From the NCBI RefSeq assembly GCF_020616515.1, contig NZ_CP085135.1, forward strand, positions 6,433,001 through 6,497,000: a DNA stretch of 64,000 nt. Direction: 5' to 3'. This document shows, in pieces, positions 1 to 8,675 of the stretch. Under the pieces are notes generated by a model. That model made no database searches, had not been told where the DNA came from, and saw only the letters and a list, made by a program, of their open reading frames with translations. Every line of letters starts with the position of its first letter. Positions within the stretch are counted from its first letter, which is position 1. The translations under genes and the position numbers were made by a program. The DNA is from Mesorhizobium sp. PAMC28654 (GTDB taxonomy: Bacteria > Pseudomonadota > Alphaproteobacteria > Rhizobiales > Rhizobiaceae).

Positions 1-12
1 CTGATCCGCATC

Positions 13-558
13 GTGGGTGAGGAGCTAGCGCAATTGCCGACGAGGCCTCTTGGTTCGCCATTGGCCATCGTGGTGATGGGCGTTGCCGGTTGCGGCAAGT
101 CGATCGTCGGCAAGGGGCTGGCGGCCAGGCTCGGCGCCGTCTTCGTCGAGGGCGACAGGCTGCATCCGCCTGAAAACGTCGCGCGCATGACCAGCGGCGA
201 GCCGCTCACCGACACGTTGCGGGCGGGCTGGCTCGATGCCATCGGCCAGCAGATCTCGGCATCCGTCCACGGCGGGCAAAGCGTGGTGGCAACCTGCTCA
301 GCCTTGAAACGCGGCTATCGCGACCGCCTGCGCGGCTTTTGCCGCGACATTGTTTTCCTCTATCTCGAGATCGACCCCGCCACCGCGCGGCGGCGTGTGG
401 CCAACCGCAAGGGTCACTTCATGCCGGCAAGCCTGGTCGATAGCCAGTTTGCCATTCTGGAAGCGCCAGCGGTCGACGAGGTGGCACTGACAGTCGACGC
501 GAAGCGCCCGGTCGCCGACATCGTTGCCGAGGCCGCCGGCCTATTGCGACAGCCGTGA
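13..558 (+). CDS. gntK: Gluconokinase
   Basis: Cytosolic kinase that phosphorylates D-gluconate with ATP to 6-phosphogluconate for the Entner-Doudoroff and pentose phosphate routes. The 181-residue product has a P-loop GVAGCGKS at residues 23-30, the family segment EGDRLHP at 46-52 and TCSALKR at 94-100; this order and length are typical of GntK. The start used is a GTG at 13, which keeps the hydrophobic strand before the P-loop; an ATG at 76 would cut that strand. Because the window begins just upstream, an earlier start cannot be excluded. Its last 18 bases overlap the end of the convergent acyltransferase-like gene. Confidence 0.9.
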   Translation: MGEELAQLPTRPLGSPLAIVVMGVAGCGKSIVGKGLAARLGAVFVEGDRLHPPENVARMTSGEPLTDTLRAGWLDAIGQQISASVHGGQSVVATCSALKRGYRDRLRGFCRDIVFLYLEIDPATARRRVANRKGHFMPASLVDSQFAILEAPAVDEVALTVDAKRPVADIVAEAAGLLRQP

Positions 559-1695
559 GCCAGCATCATCGCCGGGCGCGGCGCGGCCCTGCCGCTCGGT
601 GAGCCTCTCGTGGCCGGACCATGACATCATCTGTTCGGGATACAGCTTCAGCGCCTCGAGCAGGCGGTCGCGCTTGAGCAGTATATACTCAGCCAGCAAC
701 GCCATGTTCTTGGCGTCCATCGTTGGTGTTTCGGGCGCCTGCCTCGCCGCCGGCAACAGTTCGGGGCTGATGACGGCGCGATATTCGCGAAACGGGATGG
801 TCTCGAAGGTCGACATGGCAAACAGCGATGTTCCGGCCCTGGCGGCGAAATTCGCCGGCGCCGAGGCAAGGTGGGTCCAGCCGCTTTCTCCCATTGCTGC
901 TTCCGCGAAGGTGGAACCAGCCTGGATGGTGTTGGTCATCAGGACAATGCCGTTGTTTTTCAGGATCTTCTGGACACGGGCGGTGACCTGATAGGCGTCG
1001 TTGCGATCGAAGACGATCCTGCTTTCGAGGAAGCGGTTCTCGACCTCGATCAGCATCGGGTTCAGGAAACGCAGGCCGAATATCGTGTCGGAGATGCCGT
1101 GAGAGTTCATGCTCACCTGATGCGCGTCGACGCCGGCTTCGTGCAGCGCCCGCTTGCCGATGATGGTCTGGGCGGTGAACTGATCGCACCAGAGGATGGC
1201 GCCCCGACCGCGCCGCAGCGCTGCCTGCAGGCCCTGCACGCCTTCCAACTGGATCAGTGGCGACCAGCGCGTGCGGCACAAATGCGCGGCAAGCGTCAGG
1301 CGGCGGCGATGAATGGCGGCGAGTAGGCCAAGAAACAGTGCTTCCGCGTCGATGCCGTTGCCGAGCACGGCGCGCATTGCCTCGGCGTAGCGCGCAAAGT
1401 CCTTGCGCATATGGCGCTTCAGGCGAAACCTGGACACTTTCTCGCAAACAGGTGTCCACCATTTGAGTGGCAGCAAGGCCGCCACGCCGAGGTAGAAGCC
1501 GAACAACAGGCCTTCGCGCAGATCCCTGTTCGAGAACCGGCGCAGCCTTGCTGGCCTTGTCAGCTTCCGGCTGAAGAACCGGACCGGCTCTTCACGCCCG
1601 GGAACCGGGACGTCGGCGATGATCTCGGAGCGATAACGGTCGCCGGACGATCGTTTCCGACGGGCTGTCCGGGATGGGAACCACGGCAGCCTCAT
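541..1695 (-). CDS. LpxL/HtrB-like lipid acyltransferase family protein
   Basis: 384 residues resembling the lauroyl/myristoyl acyltransferase fold: an N-terminal hydrophobic segment near residues 66-80, then a block around 160-300 with the family's pattern (GRGAILW, LNPMLIEVENRFLESR, NNGIVLMTNT, FAARAGTSLFAMSTFE). Members usually transfer acyl chains to lipid A or other lipids at the inner membrane. The H-x4-D/E catalytic motif expected after GRGAILW is not visible (CDQFTAQ stands there), so activity is doubtful. It lies 7 bases downstream of the Rrf2 gene on the same strand, suggesting cotranscription. No good ribosome binding site precedes the ATG at 1695. Confidence 0.5.
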   Translation of the reverse strand: MRLPWFPSRTARRKRSSGDRYRSEIIADVPVPGREEPVRFFSRKLTRPARLRRFSNRDLREGLLFGFYLGVAALLPLKWWTPVCEKVSRFRLKRHMRKDFARYAEAMRAVLGNGIDAEALFLGLLAAIHRRRLTLAAHLCRTRWSPLIQLEGVQGLQAALRRGRGAILWCDQFTAQTIIGKRALHEAGVDAHQVSMNSHGISDTIFGLRFLNPMLIEVENRFLESRIVFDRNDAYQVTARVQKILKNNGIVLMTNTIQAGSTFAEAAMGESGWTHLASAPANFAARAGTSLFAMSTFETIPFREYRAVISPELLPAARQAPETPTMDAKNMALLAEYILLKRDRLLEALKLYPEQMMSWSGHERLTERQGRAAPGDDAGSRLSQ

Positions 1696-1702
1696 CAGGC
1701 AA

Positions 1703-2152
1703 CTATATCTGCGAGGTCAGTTCGACCGGGAAATCGTCATTGTCGGCATCGCGCATGGCGGCGAGGCTGCGGTTGTCCAGCACCTCGGCGATTGCCTGGC
1801 GCACCTCGAGCATCATGTGCCGGACCTGGCAGGTTGCCTCGTCGCAATCTTCACAGCGCTGATACTGCGTGCGGCTGGCGCAGGGAATGGGCGCCAGCGG
1901 CCCATCGAGTACACGCACGACATGGCCGATCTTGATTTCGGCGGCTGGACGGGCGAGGCGGTAGCCGCCTTCCTTGCCCTTGCGGCTCTGGACGAAGCCG
2001 GCATTGCGCAACTCGCCCAATATGGCATCGAGGAATTTCTTCGGGATATTGTTGGCCACCGCGATGTCGTTGACGAAGGCCAATTGGCCAACCGGCAGGC
2101 CGGATAGATGCACGAGGGCCTTGAGGCCGTATTTGCCTTTTTTTGTCAGCAT
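1703..2152 (-). CDS. Rrf2-family regulator with a four-cysteine cluster
   Basis: 149-residue DNA-binding regulator. The start MLTKKGKYGL is the typical Rrf2 N-terminus; an open frame continues upstream but is not family-like. The winged helix occupies about residues 1-70 (IPKKFLDAILGELRNAGFV, KGKEGGYRLARP). Cysteines at 91, 100, 103 and 108 lie where IscR and RirA carry Fe-S ligands, though the spacing differs. Neighbours are sulfate-uptake genes on the same strand, so control by iron-sulfur status or sulfur supply is plausible but inferred. The acyltransferase-like gene follows after 7 bases. Confidence 0.85.
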   Translation of the reverse strand: MLTKKGKYGLKALVHLSGLPVGQLAFVNDIAVANNIPKKFLDAILGELRNAGFVQSRKGKEGGYRLARPAAEIKIGHVVRVLDGPLAPIPCASRTQYQRCEDCDEATCQVRHMMLEVRQAIAEVLDNRSLAAMRDADNDDFPVELTSQI

Positions 2153-2358
2153 GCCCAGATCAACCCATAAAGCCCCAACCACTCGCATCTGGCGACTGTT
2201 TGTGTGCAAATAATGACGTTTTGACCCCGCGATGATGTTTCGCGAAAACAAGCCCGCCCGGTGGCACGTTAGGCACAAACGCGTTGATTCTTCGTAACGT
2301 TTTTCACAGATGAGGCCGATATTGCTGTGAGGACCGGGTTGCCGGCGCATGAAACGGA

Positions 2359-2381
2359 AAAGCCGGCAAAGCGCCGGCTTT
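2359..2381 (-). terminator. Rho-independent terminator after the sulfate-binding protein gene
   Basis: Inverted repeat AAAGCCGGC / GCCGGCTTT with a 5-base loop, 27 bases beyond the stop of the binding-protein gene. On the minus strand the stem is followed by TTTTCC, as expected for an intrinsic terminator. It separates the transporter gene from the Rrf2 gene. Confidence 0.75.
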
Positions 2382-2407
2382 CTCATTGAGTTCAAATGCT
2401 GCTGATG

Positions 2408-3394
2408 TCAGCGGCTGCCGTAGGTCTGGTCGAGCAGGCCGCCGGCGGCGAAATGCTCCTTCTGTACCTTGTCCCAGCCGCCGAAGACGTTTTCGACCGT
2501 CAGCAGCCGGACATCGGGGAACTGGTCCTTGTACTTGGCGGCGACAGCGGCGTCGCGAACGCGGTTGCCATTCTGCGCCAGGATATCCTGTCCCTGCGGC
2601 GTGTAGAGGAAATCGAGATAGGTCTTGGCGAGATCACGTGTGCCATGCTCGTCGGCGACCTTGTCGACGATGGCAACGGGGAATTCCGCGAGCAGGCTGA
2701 CCGATGGCGTGACCTGCTCGAACTTGTCGTCGCCATACTCCTTGCGGATGCCGCGCGTCTCGGACTCGAAGGTGATCAGCACATCGCCGATCTCGCGCTG
2801 CACGAAGGTGGTGGTCGCGGCGCGTCCGCCCGTGTCGAAGACCGGCACGTTGTTGAACAGCTTGGTGATGAACTCCTTCACCTTGGCGTCGTCGCCCTTG
2901 AAGGCTTCCTTGGCGTAGGCGGTGGCCGCTAGATAGGTGTAACGCGCATTGCCCGACGTCTTCGGGTTAGGGAAGATCACCTGCACGTCGTCGCGCACCA
3001 GATCGTTCCAGTCCTTGATATGCTTGGGATTGCCGGCGCGCACCAGGAAGGATGGCAGCGAGTAGAAGGGCGACGCGTTGTCGGGAAAATCCTTCTGCCA
3101 ATCGGCGGATACAAGCCCTTTCTTGACCAGGAAGTCGACATCGGTGACCTGGTTGAAGGTGACGACATCGGCGCCAAGGCCTTCGGCAATGGCGCGCGCC
3201 TGCGCCGAGGTTCCGGCATGCGACTGGTCGACGGTCACGCCCGGATGCTCCGCGATGAAGGCCTTGTTGACCTGCACGAACAGTTCGCGGCCGACATCGT
3301 AGGACGCGTTGAGCAGCTTGTCAGCCGACCAGGCTTGGGAGGATGTTAGCAACAGGCCGGCCAGGGCGGCGGTAGCCAGAAAAAATCGCTTCAT
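2408..3394 (-). CDS. sbp: Periplasmic sulfate/thiosulfate-binding protein
   Basis: Binds sulfate or thiosulfate in the periplasm and delivers it to the CysTWA importer. 328 residues with a Sec signal peptide (MKRFFLATAALAGLLLTSSQAWSA, cut after about residue 24), LNASYDVGRELF at the mature N-terminus, QSHAGTSAQARAI, and NPKTSGNARYTYLAA, all characteristic of Sbp/CysP. The ATG at 3394 has GGAG about 10 bases upstream; the frame extends further up without family similarity. It is one of two paralogues here; the other (7367-8395) adjoins the permease genes, and VapBC lies between. Which is sulfate- and which thiosulfate-preferring cannot be told. Confidence 0.93.
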   Translation of the reverse strand: MKRFFLATAALAGLLLTSSQAWSADKLLNASYDVGRELFVQVNKAFIAEHPGVTVDQSHAGTSAQARAIAEGLGADVVTFNQVTDVDFLVKKGLVSADWQKDFPDNASPFYSLPSFLVRAGNPKHIKDWNDLVRDDVQVIFPNPKTSGNARYTYLAATAYAKEAFKGDDAKVKEFITKLFNNVPVFDTGGRAATTTFVQREIGDVLITFESETRGIRKEYGDDKFEQVTPSVSLLAEFPVAIVDKVADEHGTRDLAKTYLDFLYTPQGQDILAQNGNRVRDAAVAAKYKDQFPDVRLLTVENVFGGWDKVQKEHFAAGGLLDQTYGSR

Positions 3395-3627
3395 GAAAAT
3401 GGGTCTCCAGTGCAATGCGTTAATCGCGCGAACATAGCCGTGGCGCATGGTGCGAGACGAGGCACGCGTAAGGGCCGCGTGACCTTTCGGCGAGAAAAAG
3501 TTATTGCTGGAACAGGCAGTTGTTAGGATTTTCTTCCAAACTGAATCATTTTGCATCCCTAGGCGGCCGCGTTGCAGGCGTCTGGGTGCACAATCGTTCC
3601 AGAACCAGCCGATGCGAATGTGACCGA

Positions 3628-3667
3628 TTGCACAATGGTTATTCGGCATATACATTTGGCATATACA
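3628..3667 (+). promoter_or_regulatory. Candidate vapBC promoter and autoregulatory repeats
   Basis: Two direct copies of GGCATATACA at 3645-3654 and 3658-3667 (period 13) stand just before the vapB ribosome binding site. A TTGCAC at 3628 and TATACA at 3649 could be -35 and -10 elements with a short 15-base spacer. VapB-VapC complexes usually repress their own promoter through repeats at this place; binding here is inferred. Confidence 0.45.
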
Positions 3668-3679
3668 AAGGAAGATAGC

Positions 3680-3952
3680 ATGCCCCAGCGCCGCCATTCA
3701 CCAACGCCACCGAAGGAAGCGAGGCTCTTCCGCAACAACCGTAGCCAGGCGGTGCGCATTCCCGTCGAGTTCGAGCTTCCCGGCGAGAAGGTTCTGATCA
3801 GCCGCGACGGCGACCGCCTCATTATTGAGCCGGTCCGCATGGCTGGTCTCGCGGCTCTGCTCGCTCAATGGGCGAAAGAGCTGCCGCTGGGTCCTGAGGA
3901 CGACTTCCCCGAGATCGACGACAAGCCCGTCGAACCAGAGGATATCTTCTGA
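3680..3952 (+). CDS. vapB: VapB-type antitoxin (AbrB/SpoVT fold)
   Basis: 90-residue antitoxin. The N-terminal half is a swapped-hairpin AbrB-type DNA-binding domain (RLFRNNRSQAVRIPVEFELP, then VLISRDGDRLIIEP), the usual VapB/VagC signature; the acidic C-terminus (PLGPEDDFPEIDDKP) is the part expected to wrap and block the toxin. AAAGGAAG precedes the ATG at 3680. Its TGA is followed immediately by the vapC ATG with no spacer, so the two are translationally coupled. Confidence 0.9.
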   Translation: MPQRRHSPTPPKEARLFRNNRSQAVRIPVEFELPGEKVLISRDGDRLIIEPVRMAGLAALLAQWAKELPLGPEDDFPEIDDKPVEPEDIF

Positions 3953-4351
3953 ATGCGGTTCATGCTGGACACAAACATTATCAGCGACATGATCCGAAAT
4001 CCGACCGGCAAAGCCGTCAGCGCCATGTTGCGCGAGGGAGAGGCCGCCGTGTGTACCAGCATCGTGGTCGCCTCGGAGCTCCGATATGGCTGCGTCAAGA
4101 AGGGATCGAGCAAACTACTCAAGAAGGTCGAGGAACTGCTGGCCGAGATTCCTGTCTTGCCGCTCGATGTACCGGTGGATGTCCAGTACGGCGCACTGCG
4201 CGCCGAACTGGAAGGCATGGGCCAGCCCATCGGCTATAACGATCTTTTCATTGCCGCCCATGCCTGCGCCCTGGGGATCACTCTGGTGACCGCAAACACC
4301 GGGGAGTTCAGGCGGATCAAGGACTTGAGCATCGAGAACTGGCTAGCATAG
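3953..4351 (+). CDS. vapC: VapC-type PIN-domain toxin ribonuclease
   Basis: 132-residue PIN-domain endoribonuclease, normally cutting tRNA or rRNA when freed from VapB. Putative acidic metal ligands are D6 (MLDTN), E42 (SELRYG) and D97 (YNDLFIAAHA), with the TANTGEF segment at 113-119. All look intact, so the toxin is probably functional. The pair sits between two gene groups for sulfate uptake and reads in the opposite direction, with its stop 15 bases from the stop of cysA, which suggests insertion into an older sulfur locus. Confidence 0.9.
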   Translation: MRFMLDTNIISDMIRNPTGKAVSAMLREGEAAVCTSIVVASELRYGCVKKGSSKLLKKVEELLAEIPVLPLDVPVDVQYGALRAELEGMGQPIGYNDLFIAAHACALGITLVTANTGEFRRIKDLSIENWLA

Positions 4352-4365
4352 CGCCGGATCGAAGA

Positions 4366-5406
4366 TCAGGCGGCCGGAAACAGATTCCAGCGCCGTGGCC
4401 GAAACGCGACGCGGCTCTTCTGGGCGGCAGGGTGGTCGACAGGCAACTCGATCTCGACGCGCTGGCGATCACCGCCGATCTCAAGCTCTACCCGGCGGGT
4501 GCCGGCGACGCGACGGCTGGCCGCGACCGTGCCGGCGATGCAGCCGCTGCAGCCATCCACCAGCTCGACATCGTGCGGGCGGAAGTACAGCGTGGCGTCG
4601 CCCGAAGGCGCATGCGGCGCGGAAAGTCCGATCGGGCGGTCGGCGAGCCAGATTTCGCCATTGTCGACCTTGACGGGGAGCGAGCTCGATTCGCCGATGA
4701 AGCCATAGACGAAGGGCGAGTTCGGCGTATCGTAGATATCGTCGGCGGTACCGACCTGCTCGATGCGGCCCTGGCTCATCACGACGACGCGGTCGGCAAG
4801 CTCAAGGGCTTCTTCCTGGTCGTGCGTGACGAAGACGGTGGTGTGGCCGGTGGCGTCATGGATCTCGCGCAGCCAGCGGCGCAATTCCCGGCGCACCTGC
4901 GCATCGAGCGCGCCGAACGGTTCGTCCAGCAGCAGCACCTTGGGTTCGATGGCCATGGCGCGGGCCAGCGCCACGCGCTGGCGCTGGCCGCCGGAAAGCT
5001 GCGCCGGATAGCGCTTTTCGAGGCCCGAAAGCTGGACGAGGTCGAGAAGCTCCGAGGCACGGCGGCGGATTTCCGCAGCCGGCGGACGCGTCGATCCGTG
5101 GCGGACCTTCAGGCCGAAACCGATATTGTCGGCGACGGTCATGTGCCGGAACAGCGCGTAGTGCTGGAAAACGAAACCGACATTGCGCTCCTGGATCGAC
5201 TTCTGCGAGGCGTCCTCTTCGCCGAAGAAGATCTTGCCGCGCGTCGGCCGCTCCAGCCCGGCGATCAGCCTGAGAAGCGTCGTCTTGCCGGAACCGGATG
5301 GTCCCAGCAACGCGATCAGTTCGCCCGACTTGATGTCGAGCGACACGTCGTGGAGCGCGGGAAACCGCTCGAACTCCTTGCGCACGTTGGCAACGCGAAC
5401 TTCCAT
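4366..5406 (-). CDS. cysA: Sulfate/thiosulfate ABC importer ATP-binding protein CysA
   Basis: 346-residue ATPase energising sulfate/thiosulfate uptake. Walker [10 protein letters not shown] at 35-43, Q-loop near QHYALF (81), signature LSGGQ at 137-141, Walker B LLLDEP at 158-163, H-loop in [10 protein letters not shown]; a C-terminal TOBE-like domain follows (YFRPHDVEL). The ATG at 5406 is preceded by GGGA; an in-frame TTG lies one codon upstream. Last gene of the run sbp-cysT-cysW-cysA on the minus strand; two copies of a palindromic repeat separate it from cysW. Confidence 0.95.
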   Translation of the reverse strand: MEVRVANVRKEFERFPALHDVSLDIKSGELIALLGPSGSGKTTLLRLIAGLERPTRGKIFFGEEDASQKSIQERNVGFVFQHYALFRHMTVADNIGFGLKVRHGSTRPPAAEIRRRASELLDLVQLSGLEKRYPAQLSGGQRQRVALARAMAIEPKVLLLDEPFGALDAQVRRELRRWLREIHDATGHTTVFVTHDQEEALELADRVVVMSQGRIEQVGTADDIYDTPNSPFVYGFIGESSSLPVKVDNGEIWLADRPIGLSAPHAPSGDATLYFRPHDVELVDGCSGCIAGTVAASRRVAGTRRVELEIGGDRQRVEIELPVDHPAAQKSRVAFRPRRWNLFPAA

Positions 5407-5428
5407 CAATAGTCCCTTTTTTGTCGAT

Positions 5429-5530
5429 GCATGCCGTTATCCCAAAACCGGTTCCCACTTTTGGGCGGCGTGTCTTTTAGTTCATGCATGTCGTTGCCCC
5501 AAAACCGCATTCCACTTTTGGGCGACATGC
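5429..5530. repeat. Tandem pair of 45-base palindromic repeats between cysW and cysA
   Basis: Two copies, 5429-5473 and 5486-5530, period 57, share GCATG at one end, CCCAAAACCG and CACTTTTGGGCG in the middle. The second copy is a good palindrome (GCATGTCG / CGACATGC outer arms, CCCCAAAA / TTTTGGG inner arms); the first is more degraded. The hairpin at 56630-56668 is of similar design. Such short mosaic palindromes are common between genes in Rhizobiales. In mRNA they could form hairpins that change cysA level relative to cysW. Confidence 0.85.
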
Positions 5531-5532
5531 AT

Positions 5533-6417
5533 TTAGTGTCCGCGCGTCGCGGCGAGCTCGGCGCCGTAGCGCATCTCGAGAAGTGTTTTCAAGACCAGCG
5601 TGACGAGCGCCAGGCCCGCAAGCAATGAGGCGACGGCGAAGGCGCCGACCGCGTTGTACTCATTGTAGAGGATTTCGACATGCAGCGGCATGGTGTTGGT
5701 CAGGCCGCGTATGTGGCCCGACACCACGGACACCGCGCCGAACTCGCCCATGGCGCGCGCGTTGCACAGGAGCACGCCGTAGAGCAGGCCCCATTTGACG
5801 TTGGGCAGCGTCACATACCAGAAGGCCTGCCAACCATTGGCGCCGAGCGAAAGTGCCGCCTCCTCATCGCCATTGCCCTGTTCCTGCATCAGCGGGATCA
5901 GCTCGCGCGCGACGAAGGGGAAGGTGACGAAGACTGTGGCCAGTACAATGCCGGGCACCGCGAACAGGATGACGATGCCGTGCGCCTTCAACCAGCCGCC
6001 GAGCAAGCCTTGCGCGCCGAACAGCAGCACATAGACGAGGCCGGAAATGACCGGGGAGACGGAGAAGGGCAGGTCGATCAGCGTGGTGAGGAAAGCCTTG
6101 CCCTTGAACTCGAACTTGGCGATCGCCCATGCGGCGGAGATGCCGAAGACGATGTTGAGCGGCACGGAGATCGCCGCCACCAGAAGTGTGAGCCGGATCG
6201 CCGAGCGGGTGTCGGCATCGCCCAGCGACTGCAAGTAGGCGCCGATGCCTTTGGCGAAGGCCTCGTGAAAGACGATGATTAGCGGCAGCAGCAGAAAGAT
6301 GCCGAGGAAGGCAAAGACAATGACCATCAGGACGGCTTGCGCCGGCCTGCTCTCAGTCACCGCCGCTGAGCGGCTTTCGTGATGCGGTTCGTAGGATTTG
6401 ATCTCCGGGTCAGCCAT
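5533..6417 (-). CDS. cysW: Sulfate/thiosulfate ABC importer permease CysW
   Basis: 294-residue inner-membrane permease, six predicted helices, the first at about residues 29-51. The segment [29 protein letters not shown] contains the EAA loop that docks on Cys[20 protein letters not shown] is a family signature of CysW. Its start overlaps the end of cysT by 8 bases, so the two are coupled. The N-terminal 25 residues are polar and cytoplasmic. Confidence 0.95.
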   Translation of the reverse strand: MADPEIKSYEPHHESRSAAVTESRPAQAVLMVIVFAFLGIFLLLPLIIVFHEAFAKGIGAYLQSLGDADTRSAIRLTLLVAAISVPLNIVFGISAAWAIAKFEFKGKAFLTTLIDLPFSVSPVISGLVYVLLFGAQGLLGGWLKAHGIVILFAVPGIVLATVFVTFPFVARELIPLMQEQGNGDEEAALSLGANGWQAFWYVTLPNVKWGLLYGVLLCNARAMGEFGAVSVVSGHIRGLTNTMPLHVEILYNEYNAVGAFAVASLLAGLALVTLVLKTLLEMRYGAELAATRGH

Positions 6418-7261
6418 AGCGCTTGCGGCTCCATGTCTGTGCCAGATTGACGACCAGCAGCATCACGAACGACAGAGCCAGCATGATCGCCGCGATCGCG
6501 GTCGCCGCCGGATAATTGTATTCTTCCAGCCGGATGACGATCAGAAGCGGCGCGATCTCGGATTTGTAAGGCAGATTGCCGGCGATGAAGATGACCGAGC
6601 CGTACTCGCCGACGCCGCGCGCGAAGGCGAGCGAAAAGCCGGTGATGATGGCCGGCGCCAGGCCTGGAAACAGGATGCGGGTGATGATCTGGAAGCGGCT
6701 GGCGCCAAGCGTTGCCGCGGCTTCCTCCACCTCCTTGTCGATCTCCTCCATGATCGGCTGCACGGTGCGCACGACGAAGGGCAGGCCGATGAAAACCAGC
6801 GCGATGACGATGCCGAGCGGCGTGTAGGCGACCTTGATGCCGAGCGGCGCCAGGAGGTGGCCGATCCAGCCGTTTGGCGCGTAAAGCGTGGTCAGTGCGA
6901 TGCCCGCCACCGCCGTCGGCAGGGCGAAGGGCAGGTCGACCATGGCATCGACGACGCGGCGGCCGGGAAAGCGGTAACGCACCAGCACCCAGGCGACAAG
7001 CGTGCCGAAGACGACGTTGACCAGGGCGGCGATGAAGGCGGTGCCGAAGCTGATCCGCAGCGCATTGAGGGTGCGGCGGTCGGTTGCGATCGCCCAGAAT
7101 TCAGGCCAGCCAAGGGCGGCCGAGCGCCATATCAGCCCGGACAGCGGAATGAGGATGATGAGGGTGAGGTAGGCAAGCGAGAAGCCGAGCGTCAATCCGA
7201 AACCCGGAATGACACTCGGCTGTCTGAACCGCCACCCCGCCTGCGCGGGTGCTGTACTCAT
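6410..7261 (-). CDS. cysT: Sulfate/thiosulfate ABC importer permease CysT (CysU)
   Basis: 283-residue permease that pairs with CysW. First helix about residues 24-46; EAA loop [27 protein letters not shown]; the sequence [23 protein letters not shown] is characteristic of CysT. The ATG at 7261 follows the sulfate-binding protein gene by 105 bases, and the 3' end overlaps cysW by 8 bases. Confidence 0.95.
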   Translation of the reverse strand: MSTAPAQAGWRFRQPSVIPGFGLTLGFSLAYLTLIILIPLSGLIWRSAALGWPEFWAIATDRRTLNALRISFGTAFIAALVNVVFGTLVAWVLVRYRFPGRRVVDAMVDLPFALPTAVAGIALTTLYAPNGWIGHLLAPLGIKVAYTPLGIVIALVFIGLPFVVRTVQPIMEEIDKEVEEAAATLGASRFQIITRILFPGLAPAIITGFSLAFARGVGEYGSVIFIAGNLPYKSEIAPLLIVIRLEEYNYPAATAIAAIMLALSFVMLLVVNLAQTWSRKRYG

Positions 7262-7366
7262 GGAATTCTGGATCGTCCCTTTTATTCAACCAGATTGCTT
7301 GTCACCATGGCGCCATGGTCCGAAGGCTTTTGGGAAGAAGCCCGCCCAGGCCTCTTCCCCAGCCAC

Positions 7367-8395
7367 TTACTGGGCCGGCTTGTAGATCTGGTCGAATATA
7401 CCACCGTCGCCGAAATGATAAGGCTGCGCTTTCTTCCAGCCGCCAAAGAGCGGATCGTCGATGGAGATCAGCTTGATCGCAGGCGTCTTGGGAAGATCCT
7501 CGGCCGCGACGAGTTCGGGCTTGGCCGGACGATAGTGGTTCTTGGCGATGATCGTCTGCCCTTCCTTGGAATAGAGCCAGCCCAGATAGGCTTCGGCGAC
7601 CTTGCGCGTGCCCTTGGCGTCGACATTGGCGTCGACGATCGCCACCGGCGGCTCGGCCAGGATCGATGTCGGCGGGTAGACGAGTTCGAAATTGTCGGCG
7701 CCGAATTCGTCCAGCGCCAGGTAGGCATCGTTTTCCCAGGCGATCAGCACGTCGCCGAGGCCCTTTTGCGCGAAGGTCACCGTCGAGCCGCGTGCGCCGG
7801 TGTCGAGCACCGGGGCGTTGGCGTAGAGCTTGCCGACGAATTCCTTGGTCTTGGCCTCGTCGCCGCCGTCATTGGCGTTGGCATAGGCCCAGGCGGCGAG
7901 ATAGTTCCAGCGCGCACCACCGGAGGTCTTGGGGTTGGGCGTGATCACCTGGACGCCGTCCTTGACCAGGTCGTTCCAGTCATGAATGCCCTTGGGATTG
8001 CCCTTGCGGACAAGGAAGATGATGGTGGAGGTGTAGGGGGCTGAATTGTTCTCGAACTTGGTGCGCCAGTCGGGATTGATCTTCTTCGACTTCGAGACGA
8101 TGGCGTTGATGTCGCCTTCGAGCGCCAGCGTCACCACATCGGCATCGAGGCCGTCGATCACGGCGCGAGCCTGTGCGCCCGATCCGCCATGCGACTGCTG
8201 GATGGTGACCGTCTCGCCGGTCTCCGCCTTCCAATGCGCGACGAAGGCTTCGTCATAGGCCTTGTAAAGCTCGCGCGTCGGGTCATACGACACGTTGAGG
8301 ATGGTGGTGTCGGCAAACGCGAAACCGAGCGTGCCGAACTGGACAGATGAGGCGATCAGCGCGCCGAGCAGTTTCTTGAAATAAGGTTTGGTCAT
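7367..8395 (-). CDS. Periplasmic sulfate/thiosulfate-binding protein (second copy)
   Basis: 342 residues with a signal peptide ending at about FAFA (residue 28) and the Sbp/CysP segments [26 protein letters not shown] and [15 protein letters not shown]. First gene of the cysTWA run, so it is probably the main receptor of that importer. GGAGG lies 5 bases before the ATG at 8395. About half identical by eye to the paralogue at 2408-3394. An imperfect dyad CTACCGAATTGATAG around 8424 upstream might be an operator, but this is weak. Confidence 0.93.
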   Translation of the reverse strand: MTKPYFKKLLGALIASSVQFGTLGFAFADTTILNVSYDPTRELYKAYDEAFVAHWKAETGETVTIQQSHGGSGAQARAVIDGLDADVVTLALEGDINAIVSKSKKINPDWRTKFENNSAPYTSTIIFLVRKGNPKGIHDWNDLVKDGVQVITPNPKTSGGARWNYLAAWAYANANDGGDEAKTKEFVGKLYANAPVLDTGARGSTVTFAQKGLGDVLIAWENDAYLALDEFGADNFELVYPPTSILAEPPVAIVDANVDAKGTRKVAEAYLGWLYSKEGQTIIAKNHYRPAKPELVAAEDLPKTPAIKLISIDDPLFGGWKKAQPYHFGDGGIFDQIYKPAQ

Positions 8396-8560
8396 TCCCG
8401 CCTCCGTTGAACTGAGGCGAACTCTACCGAATTGATAGAATTTAGATGCATTCAATGTTGCCTTTTTTGCCTCTTCGAAGCAAATTTTCGCCGCTTATTG
8501 GCTGCATGGAGAAATTTCTTCCTCATGCGGGCGAGGCGGTGAGTCCGATCGCAGATCCCC

Positions 8561-8640
8561 GCAACGTCGACGATTGGCGAAATCGGCGGTGACAGCCGAT
8601 CTCCCCACTCGTGGGGGAGATCAGCAGGTCGCGCCGTCGC
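8561..8640 (-). repeat. Partial copy of a rhizobial-style palindromic mosaic element
   Basis: Contains the hairpin GATCTCCCCAC / GTGGGGGAGATC at 8598-8622. Read on the minus strand, the hairpin, GGCTGTCAC and TTCGCCAATC follow in the same order as in the left half and centre of the full element at 34263-34415. It lies between the stop of pbpC and the start of the sulfate-binding protein gene and may also act as a transcription stop for pbpC. Confidence 0.7.
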
Positions 8641-8675
8641 GCAAAAAACCTATGCGGCGAATCCCTTGCCGGATT

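Noticed and set aside
5429..5530. Possible CRISPR repeats
   Set aside because: Only two copies, palindromic, degenerate and with a 12-base gap; no cas genes nearby.
6398..8044. A 548-codon plus-strand open frame opposite cysT and the sulfate-binding protein gene
   Set aside because: Antisense shadow of clearly recognised transporter genes; its composition (Asp, Arg, Gly) is typical of antisense frames.
8424..8438. CTACCGAATTGATAG as an operator of the sulfate genes
   Set aside because: The dyad is imperfect and no matching site was found before the other sulfate-binding protein gene; too weak to list as a feature.
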